Shown here one piece after another: positions 1-6,358 of a stretch of 22,489 nucleotides of DNA; position 1 is the first letter of the stretch; every line of letters starts with the position of its first letter. The stretch comes from an uncultured Prevotella sp. (GTDB taxonomy: Bacteria; Bacteroidota; Bacteroidia; Bacteroidales; Bacteroidaceae). Position numbers and translations under genes: made by a program. The DNA lies in assembly GCA_937880835.1 (NCBI GenBank), contig CALGRN010000183.1, forward strand, positions 1 through 22,489, written 5' to 3'. The notes under the pieces were generated by a model that did no database searches, was not told where the DNA came from, and saw only the letters and a program-made list of their open reading frames with translations.

Positions 1-195
1 ATGTGTGTGTTAAAATAGTATGCAGTGTATTGTTACACACAGCAAATGAGGACTTGTTGTAATATAAAAATCACATTGTTTAAAAATAATAAGCAAATTG
101 TTACATAAAACTTGTAATTATATTCCTTTTTGACTGCTTTTAATTATTTTAATTGATTTTTTTATGTAAAAACGTATAATTAACGAAATATTTAT

Positions 196-203
196 TACCT
201 TTG
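196..203 (+). promoter_or_regulatory. Bacteroidetes-type -7 promoter box
   Basis: TACCTTTG matches the Bacteroidetes primary-sigma -7 consensus TAnnTTTG. I see no good -33 TTTG at the usual spacing. The expected transcription start, about 7 nt downstream, gives a leader of about 60 nt before the ATG at 270. This supports that ATG over an in-frame TTG at 201 that overlaps the promoter. Confidence 0.55.
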
Positions 204-206
204 CGC

Positions 207-236
207 CCGAAAATCGGAAACCGTGTCCGATCTTTT
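207..236 (+). promoter_or_regulatory. Leader with two mutually exclusive hairpins
   Basis: A short hairpin CCGA-AAA-TCGG (207-217) shares its right arm with a larger one, AAAATCGGA (210-218) against TCCGATCTTTT (226-236), which has one bulged C. Both lie in the predicted 5' leader of the first secreted-protein gene. The overlap is seen directly. A regulatory role is only a guess, since short overlapping stems also occur by chance. Confidence 0.25.
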
Positions 237-269
237 GGTAATTATTATCTTAAATACTTAAAAAAATTT

Positions 270-752
270 ATGAACAAAAAAGCATCTATTACGATGGCGT
301 TGGGTCTCTTTTTGGGAACAAGCGCCTTTGCTCAGAGTGCCTCAGAATTTACTGTAAGCACAAAACAGGGCAACAAAAGTTACAAGATTGCAGATGTAAG
401 AAGTATGGTCATTGAAGGAAACAATCTTTTAGTGACTAAATCCGGTTCGTCAGATTCTGATTCTTATCAGCTGGCAGACATAACTTCTATCATCTTTAAT
501 TTGGCAGATGGTATTGCTGAGACAAAACTTGCCGACGGCAAACTCAGCATTTATTCACCAGCCAACAGTAATCTTATCTATGTGAAAGGATACGAGCTGT
601 CTAAGAGTTACGACGTTACTGTTTATGGCTCAAATGGAAACACAGTTATGCATGACGCCGATTGGAAAGGACAACCTGTTGATGTGTCCAAACTTCCAAA
701 TGGAGTTTACATCTTTAAAATCAATAATTCTACATTTAAATTCAGAAAGTAA
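270..752 (+). CDS. Small secreted protein with T9SS-tail-like C-terminus
   Basis: Predicted 160-residue exported protein. It starts MNKKASITMALGLFLGTSAFAQ, a typical Sec signal peptide ending in AFAQ. A module of about 60 residues follows, with two short segments ending in DVRSMVIEG and DITSIIFN. Such segments are common at the N-termini of Bacteroidetes surface proteins. The last 70 or so residues resemble a type IX secretion C-terminal sorting domain: beta-rich, with SYDVTVYGSNGN, then LPNGVYIFKINN, ending in KFRK. I chose the ATG at 270 because it opens a clean signal peptide; an in-frame TTG at 201 lies inside the promoter. The next gene starts 5 nt after the stop, so the two are probably co-transcribed. 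Function is unknown. T9SS export is inferred from the tail and needs T9SS genes elsewhere in the genome. Confidence 0.75.
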   Translation: MNKKASITMALGLFLGTSAFAQSASEFTVSTKQGNKSYKIADVRSMVIEGNNLLVTKSGSSDSDSYQLADITSIIFNLADGIAETKLADGKLSIYSPANSNLIYVKGYELSKSYDVTVYGSNGNTVMHDADWKGQPVDVSKLPNGVYIFKINNSTFKFRK

Positions 753-757
753 TAATC

Positions 758-1915
758 ATGAGAAAATATTTTCTTATTTTAGCAACTGCATGTTTTAGCA
801 TTACAGCATTTGCGCAAACTCAATATAAGATGAAGGTTAATCTGAAATCAGGGGAGAAAATTGCTTTTCTGAGCGATGATGTTGATTCGTTGACTTTCGA
901 TACCTACGACAAGGTAAAAGTTAATCTTAGCGAGCGTTTTGTCACATCAAACACTGTTGCCGTAAATATAGAGTCACAAGAAAATGTGTCTCATTTCTAC
1001 GCTCTTTGTGTTCCTGCTGCAACGCAGATTTCCGAAGAACAACTTGTCGACTACATTATTAAAAACAAGACAGTTGATAAATCTTTCTCTTATAAGAAAT
1101 CATTCGACGGATTAGAAGCAGATAAAGAGTATAATGTTTATGCACTTGCTTTTGATAAAAACGAGATTCCCGGTGAAGTAAGCAAGATTACGTTGAAAAC
1201 AGGCAAGTCTGCTGATGACAAATTGAAAATTGAAGTTTTGGGAACAACAACAACTTCTGTATCTTTTAAGGTAACTCCTGCTGATAACAACATGAAATAC
1301 TACTCATTGTGTTCTTCTGTTGAAAAATATTATCAAGATTGTGATGCAGAAGACAATGCCGGAGATGTATTCATGCATTTTGTTGCTTATTGGAAGTTCT
1401 TAGCTTCTATGTATTCAGGTTATACATGGCAGGATATGATGGAAATTTCGCTTGTTAGCGGCGAGAAAGAGGAAGTTCAGAATCGTCTTAAATGGGATAC
1501 AGACCACATGATTGTATCTTTGGGTGTTAACAAAGAAGGAGAATTAATTACTCCAATATATACAAAGAGTGCTAAAACTCTTGCTCCGAAACCTTCAACA
1601 AACCAAATTTCTTTGGAATTAAAAGACATTGTAACAGGAAGTGTTAAGGTTAAAGTGACTACATCAAATGATGAACAATATTACCTTGGAGTTCAGCAAG
1701 CAGCATATGTAGATAGTTTCTCAACATTGGAAGAAATGGCTGATAATTTATGTTATGAATTGGATGTAGCTAATTTTACCCATAACGGAAATGAAGAATC
1801 GGTTGAATTAAAGCCCGGAAAAGCAGGAAGAGATTATTATGTAATCGCTATACCTTTGGATAATGGCGCACCTTCCGGAAAACCGGTAGTGCAGAAATTC
1901 ACAAATCCTAAATAA
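758..1915 (+). CDS. Secreted protein with FN3-like repeats
   Basis: 385-residue predicted exported protein with unknown function. It has a Sec signal peptide (MRKYFLILATACFSITAFAQ). The N-terminal module, about residues 21-50, ends in DDVDSLTF like those of both neighbours. About three beta-sandwich (fibronectin III-like) repeats follow, roughly residues 52-150, 155-275 and 280-385. Evidence for repeats is the recurring pattern of a HFYALCVP/MKYYSLCSS strand, a helical insert, and a GLEADKEYNVYALAFD or GRDYYVIAIPLD strand. The segment LAPKPSTNQISLEL has a close counterpart in the next gene, so the two are paralogues. I see no T9SS sorting tail and no lipobox cysteine. The next gene starts 59 nt downstream without an obvious promoter, suggesting one operon. 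Confidence 0.75.
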   Translation: MRKYFLILATACFSITAFAQTQYKMKVNLKSGEKIAFLSDDVDSLTFDTYDKVKVNLSERFVTSNTVAVNIESQENVSHFYALCVPAATQISEEQLVDYIIKNKTVDKSFSYKKSFDGLEADKEYNVYALAFDKNEIPGEVSKITLKTGKSADDKLKIEVLGTTTTSVSFKVTPADNNMKYYSLCSSVEKYYQDCDAEDNAGDVFMHFVAYWKFLASMYSGYTWQDMMEISLVSGEKEEVQNRLKWDTDHMIVSLGVNKEGELITPIYTKSAKTLAPKPSTNQISLELKDIVTGSVKVKVTTSNDEQYYLGVQQAAYVDSFSTLEEMADNLCYELDVANFTHNGNEESVELKPGKAGRDYYVIAIPLDNGAPSGKPVVQKFTNPK

Positions 1916-1974
1916 GTTGTGGATTCAAAGATAACGTAAAAATATCATTTACAAAACTAAGAAAAAAGTTACAA

Positions 1975-3174
1975 ATGAAGAAAATAGCATTTTTAGTTTT
2001 GACCGCATTGTTTTCAACAATATCATTTGGTCAGAACAATAGTGAAATATTGAAGATTCACAAGAAAGATAAAACAAATAAGGCTGTCATATTGAGTCAG
2101 ATAAAAGATATAGTTTTTGAAGAGATGCAGCCAATGGTTATGGATGTGAAAGTGGGAGAAGTAACTCAAACCGAGATTACAGTAGATTTTCCGATGCCTG
2201 ATAACTGTAAGAAGTGGTATATGAAAGTTGTAAACGAACCGCTTACAGGAACTGATGCACAGAAGAGAGCAAACATAATAGCAAATCATAATGATGAGTT
2301 CACAGAAAGTAAATATCTTAAATTTCCGGGATTGACTCCTGAAACTGATTACTACTTCTATGTTCTTCTTATAGATAAAGACGATGTGCCTGCATCTATG
2401 CAAGAAGTTAAAGTGAGAACAAAAGCTCCTGCTACTGATGAATTCGAAATAAGAATAGATAGTGTAGGTATCACCACCGCAACAGTAACATTCATTCCGA
2501 AAGATAAAAATATGCGATACTATTTCTTTGTAGTACCGCAGAGCAGTTACGATATTATGATTGCAAAAGAAGGTGGTATTCAAGGCTCTGATTTAGAATA
2601 CTTCCAGTTTTATGCGTCTCAATCACAGGGCACACTAACTGTTGAAGATATTATAAATGCTTGGACAGTGAAAGGTGATACTACCATAACAGAGAAAGAA
2701 ATGGAAAATTTCACTGTGATATTGACACCTGAAACAACATATCATGCTTATTGCTACGGACTTGAACCTGATGGAACAGCTACCACTGCCGTTTATGAGA
2801 AAGTGTTTAATACATTGGCTCCGAAAACTTCTGATAACGTCATAAATCTTGAAATTACAAAGACTTATCAAGATGGCTGTGATGTCAAGACAACGGTAAC
2901 AAATCAAGATCAATATTTCATGACAGTTCAGAAGAAAGAGACTTGGGAAAGAGCTGTTAATACTTTTGGAAACGATAAGAACAAGGCTGTTGAAGATATA
3001 ATCGGAACGTTAAAGTTCTATGGTGCTTTGGAATCAAGCCTTTATCGTGGAGAAGTTGAAAAGAAACTTCGTTTCGGAATGGAAAATACAGATTGCGTAG
3101 TTGTCTATTGCGGTTATGACGAAGGAGTTACAACAGAGGTTAAAACAAAAGAATTTAGAACAGTAAACGAGTAA
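1975..3174 (+). CDS. Secreted protein with FN3-like repeats (paralogue)
   Basis: 399-residue predicted exported protein, a diverged paralogue of the preceding gene. The signal peptide is MKKIAFLVLTALFSTISFGQ. The N-terminal module ends in QIKDIVFEE. Three FN3-like units follow, at roughly residues 55-152, 154-282 and 284-399. Their typical strands are TPETDYYFYVLLID, MRYYFFVVPQ, TPETTYHAYCYG and TDCVVVYCGYD. The linker NTLAPKTSDNVINLEI closely parallels the linker in the gene before it. No C-terminal sorting domain or lipobox is seen. It is the last gene of the three-gene cluster, and a very strong terminator begins about 20 nt after its stop. A surface or periplasmic binding role is typical for such folds, but nothing here identifies a ligand. 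Confidence 0.75.
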   Translation: MKKIAFLVLTALFSTISFGQNNSEILKIHKKDKTNKAVILSQIKDIVFEEMQPMVMDVKVGEVTQTEITVDFPMPDNCKKWYMKVVNEPLTGTDAQKRANIIANHNDEFTESKYLKFPGLTPETDYYFYVLLIDKDDVPASMQEVKVRTKAPATDEFEIRIDSVGITTATVTFIPKDKNMRYYFFVVPQSSYDIMIAKEGGIQGSDLEYFQFYASQSQGTLTVEDIINAWTVKGDTTITEKEMENFTVILTPETTYHAYCYGLEPDGTATTAVYEKVFNTLAPKTSDNVINLEITKTYQDGCDVKTTVTNQDQYFMTVQKKETWERAVNTFGNDKNKAVEDIIGTLKFYGALESSLYRGEVEKKLRFGMENTDCVVVYCGYDEGVTTEVKTKEFRTVNE

Positions 3175-3193
3175 CAACAGTATTTCTATATTC

Positions 3194-3240
3194 ATTTAAT
3201 AAAAAGGATGCATCACTATGATGCATCCTTTTTATTAAAT
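3194..3240 (+). terminator. Perfect 22-bp terminator hairpin
   Basis: The arms 3194-3215 and 3219-3240 are perfectly complementary over 22 bp around the 3-nt loop CTA. The core is GGATGCATC, flanked by A5 on the left and T5 on the right. It is symmetric, so it could stop transcription from either strand. It follows the secreted-protein cluster and precedes the HU promoter. Confidence 0.9.
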
Positions 3241-3315
3241 ATGCTTTTATTCATATATGATTGCGATTTTTGCAAAAAAAACATAAATAAATTTTTATAT
3301 AACAACAAAAACTCG

Positions 3316-3323
3316 TATATTTG
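3316..3323 (+). promoter_or_regulatory. Bacteroidetes-type -7 box upstream of the HU gene
   Basis: TATATTTG matches TAnnTTTG. Only a weak -33 candidate (TTTT at 3293-3296, 19-nt spacer) is present. The start codon of the HU-like gene lies about 58 nt downstream. Confidence 0.65.
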
Positions 3324-3381
3324 CAAACCCAAATGAAAGGAACATTAATATATTAAATAATTAATACAATATTTTTAGAAA

Positions 3382-3660
3382 ATGACTAAGGCAGATATTA
3401 TTAATGAAATATCCGAGTCAACGGGACTTTCAAAGAAAGATGTCCTGATAACTGTTGAGGCTTTTATGGATGTTATTAAAGACAGCCTGCTCGAAAGAAA
3501 AGAGAATGTCTATTTGCGCGGTTTCGGCAGTTTTATCGTAAAACACAGAGCCGCAAAAACTGCACGCAATATTTCAAAGAATACCACAATCACAATAGCT
3601 GCACATAATTTTCCGGCTTTCAAACCATCAAAAAGTTTCATTGAGAAAATGAAAGGCTGA
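3382..3660 (+). CDS. HU/IHF-family DNA-binding protein
   Basis: 92-residue nucleoid-type DNA-binding protein. It starts MTKADIINEISESTGLSKKDV, the helical dimerisation part of the HU/IHF fold. It then has the signature YLRGFGSFIVKHRAAKTARN leading into the DNA-bending beta arm (NISKNTTITIAAHNFPAFKPSKSF), and ends in a short helix. The length is normal for the family (about 90). It binds and bends DNA as a homo- or heterodimer in the cytoplasm. A tiny basic-protein gene follows 97 nt downstream without its own recognisable promoter, and an RNase E/G gene comes after that. HU and IHF cannot be separated from sequence alone. Confidence 0.93.
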   Translation: MTKADIINEISESTGLSKKDVLITVEAFMDVIKDSLLERKENVYLRGFGSFIVKHRAAKTARNISKNTTITIAAHNFPAFKPSKSFIEKMKG

Positions 3661-3757
3661 TATCCGCTTTATTATAATCAATTAGAATAATAAATGCAAT
3701 AAAAGCCACAACGATATAATATTACAATAAAATAAAAACATTAAATTCTTTTAAGTT

Positions 3758-3847
3758 ATGCCAAACGGAAAGAAAAAGAAGGGTCACAAGATGGCCACTC
3801 ACAAGCGTAAAAAAAGATTAAGAAAGAACAGACATAAGACAAAGTAG
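3758..3847 (+). CDS. 29-residue AURKAIP1/COX24-like basic protein
   Basis: A very short ORF encoding 29 residues, starting MPNGKKKKGHKMATHKRKKR and ending LRKNRHKTK; more than half are Lys, Arg or His. The KM-x-x-HKRKKRLRKNR pattern resembles the C-terminal motif of the mitochondrial small-subunit protein mS38 (AURKAIP1/COX24 family). Bacteroidetes genomes are commonly annotated with stand-alone proteins of this kind, so a ribosome-associated role is a reasonable inference, but no function is shown here. The start ATG follows an A/T-rich leader and ends in TAG-TAA. It lies between the HU gene and the RNase E/G gene and is probably read through from the HU promoter. A hairpin beginning 35 nt after the stop may end that transcript. 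Confidence 0.8.
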   Translation: MPNGKKKKGHKMATHKRKKRLRKNRHKTK

Positions 3848-3882
3848 TAATAAATAATCTACACGTCAGTCTATTCGGACTG

Positions 3883-3935
3883 GGGGTGTGTCAAAAGACT
3901 TTATTTGAAAAAGGATTTTGACATACCCCGTTTTT
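3883..3935 (+). terminator. Stem-loop terminator with IS-end-like arms
   Basis: GGGGTGTGTCAAAA (3883-3896) pairs with TTTTGACATACCCC (3916-3929) over 14 bp with one G-U pair, around a 19-nt loop. G and TTTTT follow at 3930-3935. It works on paper as an intrinsic terminator for the HU/COX24-like transcript. The arm sequence also resembles terminal repeats of small transposable elements; see findings. Confidence 0.65.
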
Positions 3936-3948
3936 GTAAAGTATGCGG

Positions 3949-3977
3949 TTGTTTTCAAACCACTAACTTTAAATTTG
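3949..3977 (+). promoter_or_regulatory. Promoter for the RNase G/E gene
   Basis: TTG (3949-3951), an 18-nt spacer and TAAATTTG (3970-3977) fit the Bacteroidetes -33/-7 pattern. It lies just after the preceding stem-loop and leaves a leader of about 175 nt before the ATG at 4161. Confidence 0.55.
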
Positions 3978-4160
3978 CAAGTAAATCGGTATTATCTTTT
4001 AATGGTAATAAAATCTGTATGTGTTAAAAATATTCTCATATATAGGATGCTCTTTTAAACTAATTTGTTTGATTGTATCCGTAGGGTTGCAACATGTGAA
4101 TGTTATAAAATACGCAGAGATTATGATTAAATACTTGTAAAAGAGTAAAATAATAAAGAA

Positions 4161-5735
4161 ATGATTAGCGAAGTTGTAATTGATGTCCAACAGAAAGATA
4201 TTTCAATAGCCTTATTAGAGGATAAGAGTCTTGTGGAATATCAGAGTGAAGCACGTTCTGCTTCTTTTTCTGTTGGTAACATCTACATAGCTAAGGTTAA
4301 GAAACTTATGCCGGGCTTGAATGCCTGTTTTGTAGATGTTGGTTATGAACGCGATGCCTTTCTGCATTATCTTGACTTAGGTAGTCAATTTAACTCTTAC
4401 GCCAAATACCTTAAACAGGTACAAGGTGACAGAAAGAAACTTTATCCGATTTCCAAAGCTACACACCTTCCTGAATTAAAAAAAGATGGAAGTGTGCAAG
4501 GAACTCTTACTGTTGGACAAGAAGTTTTGGTACAGATAGTTAAAGAACCAATCTCAACCAAAGGTCCAAGACTTACTTGTGAATTATCTTTTGCAGGAAG
4601 AAATATGGTACTTATTCCATTTAATGATAAAGTTTCTGTTTCTTCTAAAATAAAAAGCGGTGAAGAACGTGCACGTCTTAAACAACTTATACAGAGCATA
4701 CGTCCTAAAAATTTTGGCGTTATTGTGCGTACTGTGGCAGAAGGTAAGCGTGTTGCAGAGTTGGACACTGAACTTAAAACCCTTCTGAAACGTTGGGAAG
4801 ATGCCATAACAAAGGTTCAAAAGACACAAGAACGTCCTCAACTTGTATTCGAAGAAACAGGTAGAGCCGTTGCATTGTTACGTGATCTTTTCAACCCTTC
4901 TTATGAGAATATATATGTTAACAACGATGAAGTCTGTAAGGAAATAAAACACTATATATCTCTTATAGCACCAGAAAAGGCTGATATAGTGAAAATGTAC
5001 ACCGGTAAAATACCGATATTTGACAACTTCAATATTACCAAACAGATAAAGTCAAGTTTTGGTAAAACGATAAATTACAGACATGGAGCATATCTTATAA
5101 TAGAACATACCGAAGCTCTTCACGTTGTTGATGTAAACAGTGGCAATCGTACACGTTCTGAGAATGGGCAAGAGGCTAATGCTCTTGATGTGAATTTAGG
5201 TGCAGCCGATGAATTAGCTCGACAGTTACGACTGCGAGATATGGGAGGTATTATTGTTGTTGACTTTATTGATATGAATCTTGCAGAAGACAGACAAATG
5301 CTGTATGAAAGAATGTGTAAGAACATGCAGAAAGATAGAGCACGTCACAACATACTTCCTTTGAGTAAATTCGGATTGATGCAAATAACACGTCAGAGAG
5401 TACGTCCGGCAATGGATGTAAACGTAGAAGAAACATGTCCCACTTGTTTTGGTAAAGGAAAAATAAGATCAAGCATTCTTTTCACAGATCAGCTTGAAAA
5501 TAAAATTGACTATCTTGTCAACAAGATAGGTGTCAAGAAATTCTATTTGCACGTGCATCCTTATGTGGCTGCATATATAAATAAAGGTGTTGTTTCACTT
5601 AAGCGTAAGTGGCAGATGAAATACGGATTAGGCGTGCATATAATCTCTTCACAGAAAATGGCTTTCTTGCAATATGAATTTTATGATGACAAGGAAGAAT
5701 TCATTGATATGAAAGAGGAGATTGAAACTAAATGA
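4161..5735 (+). CDS. rng: Ribonuclease E/G family endoribonuclease (RNase G-like)
   Basis: 524-residue cytoplasmic endoribonuclease that cuts AU-rich single-stranded RNA in rRNA maturation and mRNA decay. The N-terminus (MISEVVIDVQQKDISIALLED, then NIYIAKVKKLMPGLNACFVDVGYERDAFLH) is the RNase H-like/S1 start of the family. The catalytic region has VVDVNSGN with Asp324 and Asn326, and GGIIVVDFIDM with Asp368. These match the metal-binding residues of E. coli RNase E. The zinc-link motif CPTC is at Cys426-Cys429. There is no long disordered degradosome-scaffold tail, so the length fits RNase G. It has its own promoter and a strong terminator beginning at its stop codon, so it is probably monocistronic. 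Confidence 0.95.
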   Translation: MISEVVIDVQQKDISIALLEDKSLVEYQSEARSASFSVGNIYIAKVKKLMPGLNACFVDVGYERDAFLHYLDLGSQFNSYAKYLKQVQGDRKKLYPISKATHLPELKKDGSVQGTLTVGQEVLVQIVKEPISTKGPRLTCELSFAGRNMVLIPFNDKVSVSSKIKSGEERARLKQLIQSIRPKNFGVIVRTVAEGKRVAELDTELKTLLKRWEDAITKVQKTQERPQLVFEETGRAVALLRDLFNPSYENIYVNNDEVCKEIKHYISLIAPEKADIVKMYTGKIPIFDNFNITKQIKSSFGKTINYRHGAYLIIEHTEALHVVDVNSGNRTRSENGQEANALDVNLGAADELARQLRLRDMGGIIVVDFIDMNLAEDRQMLYERMCKNMQKDRARHNILPLSKFGLMQITRQRVRPAMDVNVEETCPTCFGKGKIRSSILFTDQLENKIDYLVNKIGVKKFYLHVHPYVAAYINKGVVSLKRKWQMKYGLGVHIISSQKMAFLQYEFYDDKEEFIDMKEEIETK

Positions 5736-5771
5736 AATAAGGATGTGACTTCTGTGTCACATCCTTATTTT
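5735..5771 (+). terminator. Intrinsic terminator after rng
   Basis: A perfect 15-bp stem (5735-5749 with 5756-5770) around the loop TTCTGT, with an A-rich left flank and T-rich right flank. It overlaps the last base of the rng stop codon. Its GGATG/CATCC core resembles the terminator at 3194-3240. Confidence 0.88.
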
Positions 5772-5874
5772 TGTTTATAAACAATGTTCTTAAAATAAAA
5801 ATATAAATGTATATTTGTTTATTAAGCACACAAATATGCGTTTTAAAGTTAATAAAAGTTACTTATAAAAACTT

Positions 5875-5887
5875 TTTCCTTTGGAAA
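5875..5887. promoter_or_regulatory. Upstream palindrome (putative operator 1)
   Basis: TTTCC-TTT-GGAAA ends one base before the -33 box of the thioredoxin promoter. It is 12/13 identical to a second copy at 5926-5938, with centres 51 nt apart. It is a candidate binding site for a dimeric regulator; the MarR protein at the end of the operon is the obvious candidate. Confidence 0.45.
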
Positions 5888-5919
5888 TTTGTTACATTAA
5901 GAAAGTAAGTTTATATTTG
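5888..5919 (+). promoter_or_regulatory. Promoter of the thioredoxin/sulfur operon
   Basis: TTTG (5888-5891), a 20-nt spacer and TATATTTG (5912-5919) form a near-perfect Bacteroidetes promoter. The expected start, near 5926, falls on the second palindrome. The start codon is at 5980. Confidence 0.8.
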
Positions 5920-5925
5920 CATTGT

Positions 5926-5938
5926 TTTCCTTAGGAAA
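5926..5938. promoter_or_regulatory. Downstream palindrome (putative operator 2)
   Basis: TTTCCTTAGGAAA has perfect 6-bp arms around a single T and sits at the predicted transcription start. A repressor bound here would block initiation. It is the twin of the site at 5875-5887. Confidence 0.45.
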
Positions 5939-5979
5939 TAATTTAGATAGTAAATGTATAACAAATAAAGGATATTAAA

Positions 5980-6339
5980 ATGAAAACAATTCAGTTGACA
6001 AAAGAAGAATTTATTAAAAGAGTTTATGATTATGTGCAGAATCCTAATGAATGGAAATTCAAGGGAGATAAACCTGCGATAATAGATTTCTATGCTACGT
6101 GGTGTGGACCATGTAAGGCAACTGCTCCTGCATTGGAAGAAATTGCCAATGATTATGATGGAAAAATAGATGTTTACAAAGTTGATATAGACAAAGAACA
6201 GGAACTTACAAACTTTTTCAGGATACGCACTGTACCAACATTGTTATTCATTCCCGTGAACGAAAGTCCGCAAATGTCGTCAGGGGCAATGTCTTATGCT
6301 AATTTCAAAGACGCGATAGAACAGGTTCTTTTGAAATAA
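5980..6339 (+). CDS. trxA: Thioredoxin
   Basis: 119-residue thioredoxin, a general dithiol reductant. The active-site motif is WCGPC, in DFYATWCGPCKATAPAL, at about residues 41-45. The conserved cis-proline loop is RTVPTLLFI, and the fold ends in an amphipathic helix (YANFKDAIEQVLLK). There is no signal peptide, so it is cytoplasmic. It has a slightly extended N-terminus (KEEFIKRVYDYVQNPNEWKFKGD) compared with E. coli TrxA, which is usual in Bacteroidales. It is first in an operon with a multidomain sulfurtransferase-type flavoprotein, starting 19 nt later, and a MarR regulator. Context suggests it reduces thiols or persulfides handled by that protein. It sits directly behind a strong promoter flanked by paired palindromes. 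Confidence 0.93.
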   Translation: MKTIQLTKEEFIKRVYDYVQNPNEWKFKGDKPAIIDFYATWCGPCKATAPALEEIANDYDGKIDVYKVDIDKEQELTNFFRIRTVPTLLFIPVNESPQMSSGAMSYANFKDAIEQVLLK

Positions 6340-6358
6340 TAACCTGAATAAAAAATAA

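Larger units (their letters stand above)
3848..4160. other. Non-coding gap between the basic-protein gene and rng
   Basis: 313 nt without a credible gene. It contains a small hairpin (CAGTC 3867-3871 / GACTG 3878-3882), the larger stem-loop at 3883-3929, a promoter at 3949-3977 and a leader of about 175 nt before the RNase gene. RNase E/G mRNAs are autoregulated through their leaders in some bacteria, so the long leader could matter, but I see no strong structure in it. Confidence 0.6.

Noticed and set aside
2023..2583. Long minus-strand open frame inside the third secreted-protein gene
   Set aside because: It is a shadow of the real + strand gene: Cys-, His- and Ile-rich composition, no signal peptide or domain, and no own promoter.
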